Part shown: piece by piece, positions 17,289 through 24,892 of the stretch
How positions within the stretch are numbered: position 1 is the first letter of the stretch
How the letters are laid out: the number at the start of each line of letters is the position of its first letter
Assembly (NCBI RefSeq): GCF_004006295.1
Contig: NZ_CP026095.1
Coordinates: 4,121,501-4,185,500 of the forward strand
Source: Peribacillus asahii
Lineage (GTDB): Bacteria > Bacillota > Bacilli > Bacillales > DSM-1321
Direction of reading: 5' to 3'
Length of the DNA: 64,000 bases
The notes under the pieces: generated by a model
Told to the model about the DNA's origin: nothing
What the model saw: only the letters and a program-made list of their open reading frames with translations
The model's database searches: none
Made by a program: the position numbers and the translations under genes

Positions 17289-18665
17289 CTAAACTGGTAT
17301 TTCTACAATAAAAGTAGACCCTACTGCTTCTTCACTATTCACAATAATATGCCCCCCGTGCAGTTTGACAATTGTAGCAACAATCGATAAACCCAAGCCT
17401 GACCCCTCAACAGTTCTTGTACGTGCTATATCTGCTCGATAAAAGCGATCAAATATCCTTTTTAGTTCCGTATCCTTCATCCCTATTCCTGTATCCTCAA
17501 AAGTTACGGAGACAAATTCTCCTTTATCTTCTATTGATATATCTATACTACCGTTCGGTTTATTATATTTAATGGCATTTGATAAAAGGTTATCCCAAAC
17601 TGTATTAAGTAAGGATGGATCCCCAGTAATCTTAATATCTGGTAAGGAGTAGCTAAGCATGATACCTTTTTCACCTACTAACCATTGGTAATGATGAACT
17701 AATTCCTTCATGTGCTGACCCACGTTGAAGGATTCCTTCTTCATAATATCCTCATTTCGATCTAACGAGGCGAGCAGCAATAATTGTTTTGTTAAAGTAG
17801 AAAGTCTTCTAATTTCACCGTTAATGATTGAAATGTATTGGCCTCTTTCTTCTTGGCTTATTGATTCATTTTCTAGTAAGTTCGTATATCCTTTAATATT
17901 CGAAAGTGGTGACTGTATATCATGAGATATATTTGAGATGAATTCTTTCCTCACGTCATCTATTTGTTCTAATTTTTTCGACATTCTTAAAAAACTATGA
18001 GTCAGTTCTCCTAACTCATCATGACGAGTAACTGAGAGGTCTACATTAAACTGACCATTTGCAAGTGATTTGGTCGCTTTCGTTAGGTTTGATATCGGTT
18101 TTACTAAATACTTAGTACTAAATACTACCATAACAATGCTCAAGGCGATAGATAGTATAAGGATCGAACCAAATAAATAGTGCATTTCATTAAAGAGAAG
18201 TTTGATATCTGGTCTAATAAATAGTGCATAGTTTTTTTCTTTATATTCCAACGGAACACCGATTGTATTTTGTAGTTCATTTGCAAAAAAGCCAGTTACA
18301 AATGTTTTATTTGGAAAATCAAGAATTCCATGATAGGTATTCCCATTTAACACATACTCTTTAGTTGAAACAGAAAGAGTTTCATCCCTAAAAGATGCAC
18401 CAAAATAAGATTCATTACCGGCAGAATCAACCAAATAAATCTGATATCCAATGGTAGAAATATGTTCTAAATAGGCTTGGAGGTCGACACCTGAATAATC
18501 GTTCACAAACGAAGCGATAGATTGAGCGATTACCGTATTTTTTTGATCATTATAGGGCTTTAATTTTTGTTGGTAATAAGCATTAGAAAGTAAAAAGGCA
18601 GTCACACTACTTATAATCATGATTCCAATGGTAATCACAACAAATTTTACATAAAGGGATCTCAT
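17289..18665 (-). CDS. hssS: Haem-sensing sensor histidine kinase HssS
   Basis: A 458-residue membrane kinase. TM1 spans about residues 8-28, an extracellular sensor 30-160, TM2 160-185 and HAMP 185-240. The HisKA box SNISHDIQSPL has phospho-acceptor His248, and the HATPase domain has N (NLLSNAIKYN), G1 (DTGIGMK) and G2 (GSGLGLSI) boxes. The sensor region carries features that I recall from staphylococcal HssS in the same order: FGASFRDETL, a YHGI segment, FVTGFF, NTIGV and FIRPDI. With the adjacent hrtBA transporter this identifies the haem-responsive HssRS pair, which signals haem stress at the membrane. The start overlaps the end of hssR by 4 bp, so the pair is coupled. Confidence 0.85.
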   Translation of the reverse strand: MRSLYVKFVVITIGIMIISSVTAFLLSNAYYQQKLKPYNDQKNTVIAQSIASFVNDYSGVDLQAYLEHISTIGYQIYLVDSAGNESYFGASFRDETLSVSTKEYVLNGNTYHGILDFPNKTFVTGFFANELQNTIGVPLEYKEKNYALFIRPDIKLLFNEMHYLFGSILILSIALSIVMVVFSTKYLVKPISNLTKATKSLANGQFNVDLSVTRHDELGELTHSFLRMSKKLEQIDDVRKEFISNISHDIQSPLSNIKGYTNLLENESISQEERGQYISIINGEIRRLSTLTKQLLLLASLDRNEDIMKKESFNVGQHMKELVHHYQWLVGEKGIMLSYSLPDIKITGDPSLLNTVWDNLLSNAIKYNKPNGSIDISIEDKGEFVSVTFEDTGIGMKDTELKRIFDRFYRADIARTRTVEGSGLGLSIVATIVKLHGGHIIVNSEEAVGSTFIVEIPV

Positions 18666-19342
18666 CCGCGTTTTGCCTCCAATGAATATCCGACTCCACG
18701 CACTGTTTTAATTTGAAAATCCTCTGTCAATTTTGAAAAACGTTCTCGCAATCTTTTAATATGAACATCTACTGTTCGTTCATCTCCTTGATGATCTAAA
18801 CCCCAAATCTGTTCAATGAGATGACTTCTGGAAAACACTTGCATTGGATTTGACATGAGAAAATACAAAAGTTCAAACTCTTTTAAAGGTAAAAGCATGG
18901 TTCGGTCTCCATTTTGAACCTCATAACTTTTTTTGTTAATTGTTGTACTTCCGATTCGTATAATGTTTTCGTCTGAATGATTGTCATATCGCCGTAACAA
19001 AGCTTTTATTCGGAAACTTAATTCCTTCGGTTCAAATGGCTTGACTAAATAGTCGTCCGTTCCCGCATAAAATCCTTGCTCCTTATCTTCAAGTTGATTT
19101 TTAGCAGTTAAAAGGATGACAGGAAGATCATACTTATCTCTAATCTCTTTCGTAAGTTCATAGCCGTCCATAAAAGGCATCATTATATCAACTACAGCTA
19201 AATGACACATTTCCTTTTGAAGAATTTCCAAAGCTTCAATACCATTTTTTGCTCGGAATACTTTATACCCCTGTTCAGATAAGTGAATATCTACAAGTTT
19301 TAAAATATTGATATCGTCATCAACAATTAGAATACTTGTCAT
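18662..19342 (-). CDS. hssR: Haem response regulator HssR (OmpR family)
   Basis: A 226-residue two-domain regulator. The receiver domain has the acidic pair DDD at residues 8-10, phospho-acceptor Asp52 in AVVDIMMP, and conserved Thr/Lys of LLTAKN and VKPFEP. A C-terminal winged helix (about 130-224) contains VFSRSHLIEQIWG and ERTVDVHIKRLRERF. By context it is activated by HssS under haem excess and turns on hrtBA through a direct repeat, seen at 21283-21302. No matching repeat was found in front of hssR itself, so the regulator pair probably has its own constitutive promoter in the 172-bp gap after hrtA. Confidence 0.87.
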   Translation of the reverse strand: MTSILIVDDDINILKLVDIHLSEQGYKVFRAKNGIEALEILQKEMCHLAVVDIMMPFMDGYELTKEIRDKYDLPVILLTAKNQLEDKEQGFYAGTDDYLVKPFEPKELSFRIKALLRRYDNHSDENIIRIGSTTINKKSYEVQNGDRTMLLPLKEFELLYFLMSNPMQVFSRSHLIEQIWGLDHQGDERTVDVHIKRLRERFSKLTEDFQIKTVRGVGYSLEAKRG

Positions 19343-19514
19343 AAATGTTTGCTCCTATATCATTCAAAATGACTATGTTTAATTACTTGCATTATAATCA
19401 TTAACGATTGAAAAGCAAGGAAATCTAAGTGGTAAAATTTCAGTTTCCTATGACTAAAATACATATACACTTAATAAATAGATACCATACTTTTACTATC
19501 ATCATTGAATGAAT

Positions 19515-20201
19515 TTATTTTATACTTCGCAAAATCCGTCCATCACTCATTTTAATAATATGGTCTGCATAAGAAAGCATTTCTTCGTCATGTGTGACCA
19601 TTAAAGTCGCTAAGTTTAGAGTTTTAGATAGATTTCGAATTAATATCATAATATCTTTAGACCTTTTTGAATCTAAACTTGCAGTTGGTTCATCCGCAAA
19701 AAGAACTTTTGGTTTATGGACCATGGCACGAGCAATGGCAACACGCTGCTTTTCGCCACCTGATAAAGAAGATGGATAGGCATTTCTCCGATGATCCATT
19801 TCCACTAATTTCAGTAGTTTGTTCACTTCTTTTTTTTGTTCCCGTTTCTCAAGTTTCGATTCAGACACATCCAGCATGAGCATCAGTTGCTCTTCAACTG
19901 TCAGAAAAGGAACGAGATGTGCAAATTGAAAGACGAAACCAAATTTACTCGCGCGTATTTTCCGAACTCGCTCTGAATTCAAAGTAGTCAAATTCTCCCC
20001 TTCAAATATGATTTGCCCATCTGATGCAGGTTGAAGTCCAGCCGCTATAGTTAGGAGTGTGCTTTTACCAGAACCCGAAGCCCCCATTAATGCGGTTATT
20101 TCTCCTTCTCTCAGGGAGAGATGAATTCCTTTTAGGACTTCTTCCTTCACTTCACCATTTATAAATGTTTTCCTAACTTCATCTATTGTAAGTATAGACA
20201 T
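19515..20201 (-). CDS. hrtA: Haem efflux ABC transporter ATPase HrtA
   Basis: A 228-residue ATPase of the MacB/LolD type. Walker A is GASGSGKST (40-48), the signature LSGGEKQRVAIARAM, Walker B VLFADEPTASLD and the switch MVTHDEEM. It pairs with the FtsX-like permease immediately upstream (stop-to-start distance one base) and with hssRS downstream, so I assign it as HrtA, which drives export of toxic excess haem (or relief of membrane haem). On motifs alone it could be any antimicrobial-peptide exporter ATPase. The ATG at 20201 has GGAGAGAG upstream. Confidence 0.83.
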   Translation of the reverse strand: MSILTIDEVRKTFINGEVKEEVLKGIHLSLREGEITALMGASGSGKSTLLTIAAGLQPASDGQIIFEGENLTTLNSERVRKIRASKFGFVFQFAHLVPFLTVEEQLMLMLDVSESKLEKREQKKEVNKLLKLVEMDHRRNAYPSSLSGGEKQRVAIARAMVHKPKVLFADEPTASLDSKRSKDIMILIRNLSKTLNLATLMVTHDEEMLSYADHIIKMSDGRILRSIK

Positions 20202-20202
20202 A

Positions 20203-21237
20203 TTAACTCTCTCCTTGTTGAATGGCTTGTAATGGTTCGACTTTTTTTATTTGTATACCTGAAAGAGTAGCTCCAATAAATCCAATTATTAAGAAGATGA
20301 TTGACAATTGAATGGTGGCTTCAGGGGTTAAATAAAAAGGCATTCCTTTAGGTGCCATCAAGTTAAAAACTTGACTAAGCGCAATGGATGTACAAAGTGC
20401 AATGACGGTTATAAAAACCATTTGGGTCCACATCATTTTAAACAAGACACTCGTTTTGACACCAATTGCTTTAAGGATTCCGTATAAACCTATTTTTTGA
20501 ACGTTCATCATATAGAAAAAGATAGCAAATAACATTCCGCTAATCACAACTAAAAACCAAATAATCATATTCAAGGACATCTGTTCCGCTTTATAACTCG
20601 CAATGGTATTAAGGAACTCATTCTTCGAAAATGATTGTAAATCAGCTGCTACTTGTGTGGAATCATCTCCCGGTATGAAAAGTAATTGCATTTCGTTGAC
20701 CTTGTACATTTCTTTATAGTCTTCTACACTGATATAAGCGACTGGTGCGTGACTGAATTTACTTTGGTCTACAAAACCTTTTACAATAAATTGCCCATTG
20801 TATTGATTATTCGTTAAAATGTCCCCAATTTTTATACCCTCATCTTCCATAGAACGGTCTAGTATGATTTCTCCTTTATTCACATTTTGAAAAAACTCTG
20901 AGTGGGTCGAAGTAACAAAGGCAATGCTTCGTTGCTTCTCCTCATGATCATTTAAAAACCCCATTTGAATTGAAAAAGCTACAGCATCACTTTGTTTGTT
21001 TAATATTTCATCTTGGATCCTGCTATGGATTCTTGACAGGTTGTAAGTTTCGTTTGCATCTTTAGTCATATAAAACTGTCCGTTTGGTAGATTTTTAATT
21101 AATGCAGCATTGTCTTGAGATAATCCATTTGCTAAACCTGATATTATAAATGTTAATAAACTAACAAGAAAAACGATTGAGCCTAAAATCAAAAATCTTA
21201 TTTTATTTTTCTTTATTTCTTTCCAGGCAATGTTCAT
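20203..21237 (-). CDS. hrtB: Haem efflux ABC transporter permease HrtB
   Basis: A 344-residue permease with one N-terminal TM (about 14-38), a large extracytoplasmic domain (about 40-225) and three C-terminal TMs (about 228-250, 278-305, 312-332). This is the MacB/FtsX topology. The N-terminus (MNIAWKEIKKNKIRF, then FIISGLANGLSQDNA) matches the pattern of HrtB proteins (ISGLAQGL plus N-A/S) as I remember it. It ends in QIKKVEPLQAIQQGE, the usual FtsX C-terminal signature. It heads the hrtBA operon and is preceded by a predicted HssR box. Confidence 0.84.
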   Translation of the reverse strand: MNIAWKEIKKNKIRFLILGSIVFLVSLLTFIISGLANGLSQDNAALIKNLPNGQFYMTKDANETYNLSRIHSRIQDEILNKQSDAVAFSIQMGFLNDHEEKQRSIAFVTSTHSEFFQNVNKGEIILDRSMEDEGIKIGDILTNNQYNGQFIVKGFVDQSKFSHAPVAYISVEDYKEMYKVNEMQLLFIPGDDSTQVAADLQSFSKNEFLNTIASYKAEQMSLNMIIWFLVVISGMLFAIFFYMMNVQKIGLYGILKAIGVKTSVLFKMMWTQMVFITVIALCTSIALSQVFNLMAPKGMPFYLTPEATIQLSIIFLIIGFIGATLSGIQIKKVEPLQAIQQGES

Positions 21238-21271
21238 CTTAATTCCTCCAATCTCTTTTTGACATCCTTAG

Positions 21272-21302
21272 TTTATAATCGGTATGTGAACAGAAGATGA
21301 AC
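21272..21302 (-). promoter_or_regulatory. Predicted HssR direct repeat and -10 of hrtBA
   Basis: On the minus strand the sequence reads GTTCATCTT-CT-GTTCACATA (21302-21283), an 11-bp-period direct repeat. The remembered S. aureus HssR site is GTTCATATT, 2 bases, GTTCATATT; matches are 8/9 and 7/9. TATAAA follows at 21277-21272 as a possible -10 element. The site is 46 bp upstream of hrtB, as expected for an activator. Confidence 0.75.
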
Positions 21303-21506
21303 AGAAAATTACATTATGTATTTGTGAATCATTTTATATAGAGTGTAGTTGTTGTATTAAATGAGGTCTTCTATAATAAAAAATACACCACTATATGCAT
21401 AGTGATGTACCATATATAATATAATGTGCAACATTATAGACAAATGTTGATTTTAAGTATCTATTAATCACCTGTCTTTAATATTACAGAGTAACCCTTC
21501 ATTTTT

Positions 21507-21860
21507 TTATTTTTCTCGCATCACTTTTTTCAAATCATCTTGGACACTTTCTTCAGCCAATTCTACATTAGAACGATAAGCAGCGCGACAAATCACATGG
21601 GCTGCAACAGGAGCCGTTAGGAATACGAAGAAGATTCCAAGAAGTAAACGGACACTAAAAACGCCCTCTGTAATCCAGAAATAGAGCAACGTCCCAAATA
21701 AGACACAAAGTACACCAAGCGTCGCACTTTTTGATGCTGCATGGGAACGCGTGTACACATCGGGTAGTCGAATTAATCCAATTGCACTTAAAAAAGCGAA
21801 CACCGTTCCGGTAAAAATCAAAATAACCGCTATCGCTTCAATCGGCAGGCTTACGTTCAA
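21507..21860 (-). CDS. mrpG: Mrp Na+/H+ antiporter subunit MrpG
   Basis: A small membrane subunit, about 117 aa with three hydrophobic helices. It carries the MnhG/PhaG pattern FLSAIGLIRLPDVYTRSHAASKS. The frame is open to 21908, but that reading lies within mrpF. The TTG at 21860-21858 has AGAGGTG at good spacing and yields the expected N-terminus (M)NVSLPIEAIAV. It overlaps mrpF by 23 bp. It is the last gene of the antiporter operon and ends in a charged cytoplasmic tail. MrpG is needed for assembly of the hetero-oligomeric complex in other bacilli. Confidence 0.9.
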   Translation of the reverse strand: MNVSLPIEAIAVILIFTGTVFAFLSAIGLIRLPDVYTRSHAASKSATLGVLCVLFGTLLYFWITEGVFSVRLLLGIFFVFLTAPVAAHVICRAAYRSNVELAEESVQDDLKKVMREK

Positions 21861-22122
21861 TGACCACACCTCTTTCAATAAACCTAGCAAAAGCCACCGT
21901 TCCAACAAACGAGAGAATGCCGATTAACAGAATGATTTCTAAAAAAGCTGACGTTCTAAGCAGGACAGCAAAAATTGCTACTCCAGCAAGTAAATTGATA
22001 CCAATCGCATCCAATGCCTGCACTCTATCAGGCATCGAAGGTCCCTTAATAACCCGATAAAGAGTAAGTAAAATAGAGAGGATTAACAAAAACAACGAAC
22101 TCATCAAAATTAATTCCACCAT
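21838..22122 (-). CDS. mrpF: Mrp Na+/H+ antiporter subunit MrpF
   Basis: A 94-residue subunit with three hydrophobic helices. The family run RVIKGPSMPDRVQALDAIGIN covers about residues 23-43, then LLAGVAIFAVLLRTSAFLEI. The ATG at 22122 has AAGGGGG about 10 bp upstream, inside mrpE, whose stop it overlaps by 13 bp. Its own end overlaps mrpG. In other bacteria MrpF influences bile-salt/cholate efflux as well as cation exchange. Confidence 0.92.
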   Translation of the reverse strand: MVELILMSSLFLLILSILLTLYRVIKGPSMPDRVQALDAIGINLLAGVAIFAVLLRTSAFLEIILLIGILSFVGTVAFARFIERGVVIERKPAD

Positions 22123-22598
22123 TTGCGTGTTACCCCCTTAATGGCCTTTTCGAATTTATGTTGTGATCGATAAACTGCATCACTTGATTCAGGAATGTCC
22201 ATCGCATGAATATAAAAGACCTTCCCGTCTTGAGATACTTCCAAAACGACAGAACCAGGAGTCAATGTTAAAAGCAAAGCAAGTAAAGTTATTTCCAACT
22301 CTCCTTCTAAATCTGTTTTTAACGTAATAATTCCAGGTGTAATACTGATCTTTGGCCGTAACACTTGCCGCATAACAAGGAGGCTTGATGTAATCAATTC
22401 GTAAATAAAGACAAGGAACAATTTGAATACAGCCACAAAGCTGCTAAGATAAAAAGGTTTAGCAAAAAAGTGACGTAAAATCCATAGAACAATTAACCCG
22501 ATTAAATAGCCGCTGAAAAAAGTCAATATGCTTAATTCATCTTGGAGAAACATCCACAGGGCAGCAAGAAATAAATTAATTAATACTTGGATAGACAA
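22110..22598 (-). CDS. mrpE: Mrp Na+/H+ antiporter subunit MrpE
   Basis: A 162-residue subunit with two or three N-terminal helices and a soluble C-terminal half. The family motif ITLLALLLTLTPGSVVLEVS is visible, followed by FYIHAMDIPES. The longest frame begins at 22616, but the Shine-Dalgarno GGGGGAG lies inside that extension and is spaced correctly for a TTG at 22598. That gives (M)SIQVLINLFLAALWMF, matching B. subtilis MrpE (MAFQILLNVFLA...) as I recall it. The gap to mrpD is 42 bp. Confidence 0.9.
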   Translation of the reverse strand: MSIQVLINLFLAALWMFLQDELSILTFFSGYLIGLIVLWILRHFFAKPFYLSSFVAVFKLFLVFIYELITSSLLVMRQVLRPKISITPGIITLKTDLEGELEITLLALLLTLTPGSVVLEVSQDGKVFYIHAMDIPESSDAVYRSQHKFEKAIKGVTRKWWN

Positions 22599-22640
22599 TG
22601 AACTCCCCCCTTTCAATCATATATCATATAAAGTAGAACT

Positions 22641-24131
22641 CTAAGGCATTGGATTTCTTCCTAATACAGCTTCAATATATAGTTCAGGACGTAATAAGCC
22701 TTCTGCTGCCATACTCACATATTCATGAATCCCCTCTGCACCAAAGCCTAATACAACAGTAGCAGCAAGGAGACATCCCATAGGAAACATTAATCCTTTC
22801 GTAGTTCCCTTCTCCATATCCTCACTCAAAAGCGTTTCTCCCCAAAAACCGTTCATAAAAATCTTCATAACCGAATACAAAACTAGCAAGCTTGTTAACA
22901 GACCTATACCGCCTAACCAAAAATAGCTCGCTTCAAACGTTCCTTTTGTAATCAATACTTTACCGATAAAACCACTCAAAGGCGGTATACCTGCTAATGA
23001 TAGAGCAGCGATAAAGAACATCCATCCTACATAGGGATGTGTACGAATTAATCCGCTCATGTCTTTCAAATTACTTGTACCTGTTAAATGAATCATCGTC
23101 CCCCCTAGAAGAAAGATAAGGGCTTTAATAATGATGTCATGGATAAGATAGTATATAGAGCCAGTAATCGCCGTTGATGTAAAAGCAGCTAGGCCAGACA
23201 TAATCAGGCCAACTCCGACAATTACGTTATACGCTAATATTTTTTTAATATCCCAATAAGCGATTGCTCCAAATGCTCCAAGCACCATCGTTAATCCCCC
23301 TAGTATCCCAATGATTAAATGGGTAACTTGAGGTTCATGATAAAATACGAGCGTAAACATTCGAAAGATCGCATACATCCCGACCTTTGTGAGCAATGCT
23401 GCAAAAACCGCTGCAACCGCTGTTGGGGGAGCACTGTAAGAACCCGGCAGCCAAAAGAATAAGAATAGCGCTGCCTTCAGGCTGAATACGATTAAAAATA
23501 AGATAGCAACGGTAGTCATCAAGCCATCTTGCCCAACCTCTGCTATACGTACAGATAGATGAGCTAAATTCAACGTGCCTGTCATCGCATACAAATAGGC
23601 AACGGCAAGCAAAAAGAGAAAAGAAGAAATGATATTCACAAGAACATATTTAATAGACTCCCAGAGCTGTATCTTCGTTCCTCCTAAAGATAAAAGGACA
23701 TAAGAAGAAATTAACATCACTTCAAAGCAGACGAATAAATTGAATATATCCCCTGTCAAAAATGACCCATTAATACCTGTAAGAAGGAACAAGAACATCG
23801 GGTAAAAATAGTAGGATTCCCTCTCCTTCCCAATCGAACCGAACGCATATATTAAACAACAAAAGGCAACAAAACTCGTTGTAGTAAGCAGTAATACAGC
23901 AAACATATCCGCTACCATGCTCACTCCAAAAGGAGCCTGCCAGCCGCCCAATTGCAGCGTTTGTATACCATGCTCTTTAATTTGAGTCATCAAATAAATT
24001 GATGTACTCCCAACAGCTGCAATGGCAATAAGACTCATCCACCGTTGAAATTGAATATTTTTCTTGAATATTACCAATATCATCCCCATTATTAATGGGA
24101 TAATGATTGGCAAAATCACAATATTATTCAT
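22641..24131 (-). CDS. mrpD: Mrp Na+/H+ antiporter subunit MrpD
   Basis: A roughly 496-residue proton-channel-like subunit related to NuoN/NuoM of complex I, with about 14 TM helices. The core includes GDIFNLFVCFEVMLISSYVLLS with the functional Glu in helix 5, KAALFLFFWLPGSYSAPPTAVAA, and the HDIIIKALIFLLGGTM region. Two ATGs (24137, 24131) are available. The second is better spaced from GAGGGG and gives MNNIVILPIIIP, as in B. subtilis. It overlaps mrpC. Confidence 0.94.
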   Translation of the reverse strand: MNNIVILPIIIPLIMGMILVIFKKNIQFQRWMSLIAIAAVGSTSIYLMTQIKEHGIQTLQLGGWQAPFGVSMVADMFAVLLLTTTSFVAFCCLIYAFGSIGKERESYYFYPMFLFLLTGINGSFLTGDIFNLFVCFEVMLISSYVLLSLGGTKIQLWESIKYVLVNIISSFLFLLAVAYLYAMTGTLNLAHLSVRIAEVGQDGLMTTVAILFLIVFSLKAALFLFFWLPGSYSAPPTAVAAVFAALLTKVGMYAIFRMFTLVFYHEPQVTHLIIGILGGLTMVLGAFGAIAYWDIKKILAYNVIVGVGLIMSGLAAFTSTAITGSIYYLIHDIIIKALIFLLGGTMIHLTGTSNLKDMSGLIRTHPYVGWMFFIAALSLAGIPPLSGFIGKVLITKGTFEASYFWLGGIGLLTSLLVLYSVMKIFMNGFWGETLLSEDMEKGTTKGLMFPMGCLLAATVVLGFGAEGIHEYVSMAAEGLLRPELYIEAVLGRNPMP

Positions 24132-24462
24132 CCGCATTACCCCTCATTTGACCCACATCATCAGTACCCACAAGTTTATACGCGCGATAGCTTAGCACTA
24201 AAAACAAAGCCGTTACGGCAAAGTTAATCACAATTGCTGTTAAAATAAGGGCTTGTGGCAGGGCATCCGTATAGGATGTATTTTTCAAACCTAATAACGG
24301 AGGCCCCCCTGTCTTGAGTCCCCCCATTGTTAAAATGAGCAGATGGACTGCATGACTGATAATAGAAGTTCCTAATATGATTCTTAATAAGCCTTTAGCC
24401 AAAATTAAATATGTGCCAATCATAAACAATATCCCAACAAGGAAAGACATTAACGTTTCCAT
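24124..24462 (-). CDS. mrpC: Mrp Na+/H+ antiporter subunit MrpC
   Basis: A 112-residue subunit homologous to NuoK, with three hydrophobic helices. Family landmarks are LMSFLVGILFMIGTYLILAKGLLR, LPQALILTAIVINFAVTAL and the acidic end DVGQMRGNADE. Its last codons overlap the mrpD start. It lies 2 bp after the mrpB stop and is clearly cotranscribed. Confidence 0.94.
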   Translation of the reverse strand: METLMSFLVGILFMIGTYLILAKGLLRIILGTSIISHAVHLLILTMGGLKTGGPPLLGLKNTSYTDALPQALILTAIVINFAVTALFLVLSYRAYKLVGTDDVGQMRGNADE

Positions 24463-24464
24463 CT

Positions 24465-24890
24465 TTATCGATCCTCACTTATGCTTAAAATAGTCGTAAC
24501 AGACGTTCCAATAACAGCTAACGCAACCCCGACATCAAAAAGAACAGCCGTTGCAAGCTCTGTCTTCCCAAAGATAGGAAGATTGAAATAGTCAAATGTA
24601 TGACTTAAAAATGGAGCATCGAAAAAAAATGACCCTACTCCAGTTAGTACCGCAAGCAAAACGCCAATTGCTGCAACTACTTTAAAATCTACACCAATAT
24701 TGGCACGCACCGTTTCAATATCAAAAGCAAGAAATAAAAGTGTCAATGCGGAGGCAATCGCTAGCCCGCCGATAAACCCTCCACCCGGATTATGATGTCC
24801 GGAGAAAAAAAGATGAAACGAGAAGGCGAGGATAATCGGTACAGCCACTTTTGTGACAGCATGCAAAATAATGTCATTAGGCTTCTTCAT
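24465..24890 (-). CDS. mrpB: Mrp Na+/H+ antiporter subunit MrpB
   Basis: A 141-residue subunit with four hydrophobic helices and the conserved motif FSGHHNPGGGFIGGLAIA. It corresponds to the free-standing MrpB, with a second MrpB-like domain fused to the C-terminus of MrpA. It begins 2 bp after the mrpA stop. The seven-gene order A-B-C-D-E-F-G marks this as a group 1 Mrp operon, as in Bacillus. Confidence 0.94.
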   Translation of the reverse strand: MKKPNDIILHAVTKVAVPIILAFSFHLFFSGHHNPGGGFIGGLAIASALTLLFLAFDIETVRANIGVDFKVVAAIGVLLAVLTGVGSFFFDAPFLSHTFDYFNLPIFGKTELATAVLFDVGVALAVIGTSVTTILSISEDR

Positions 24891-24892
24891 GC

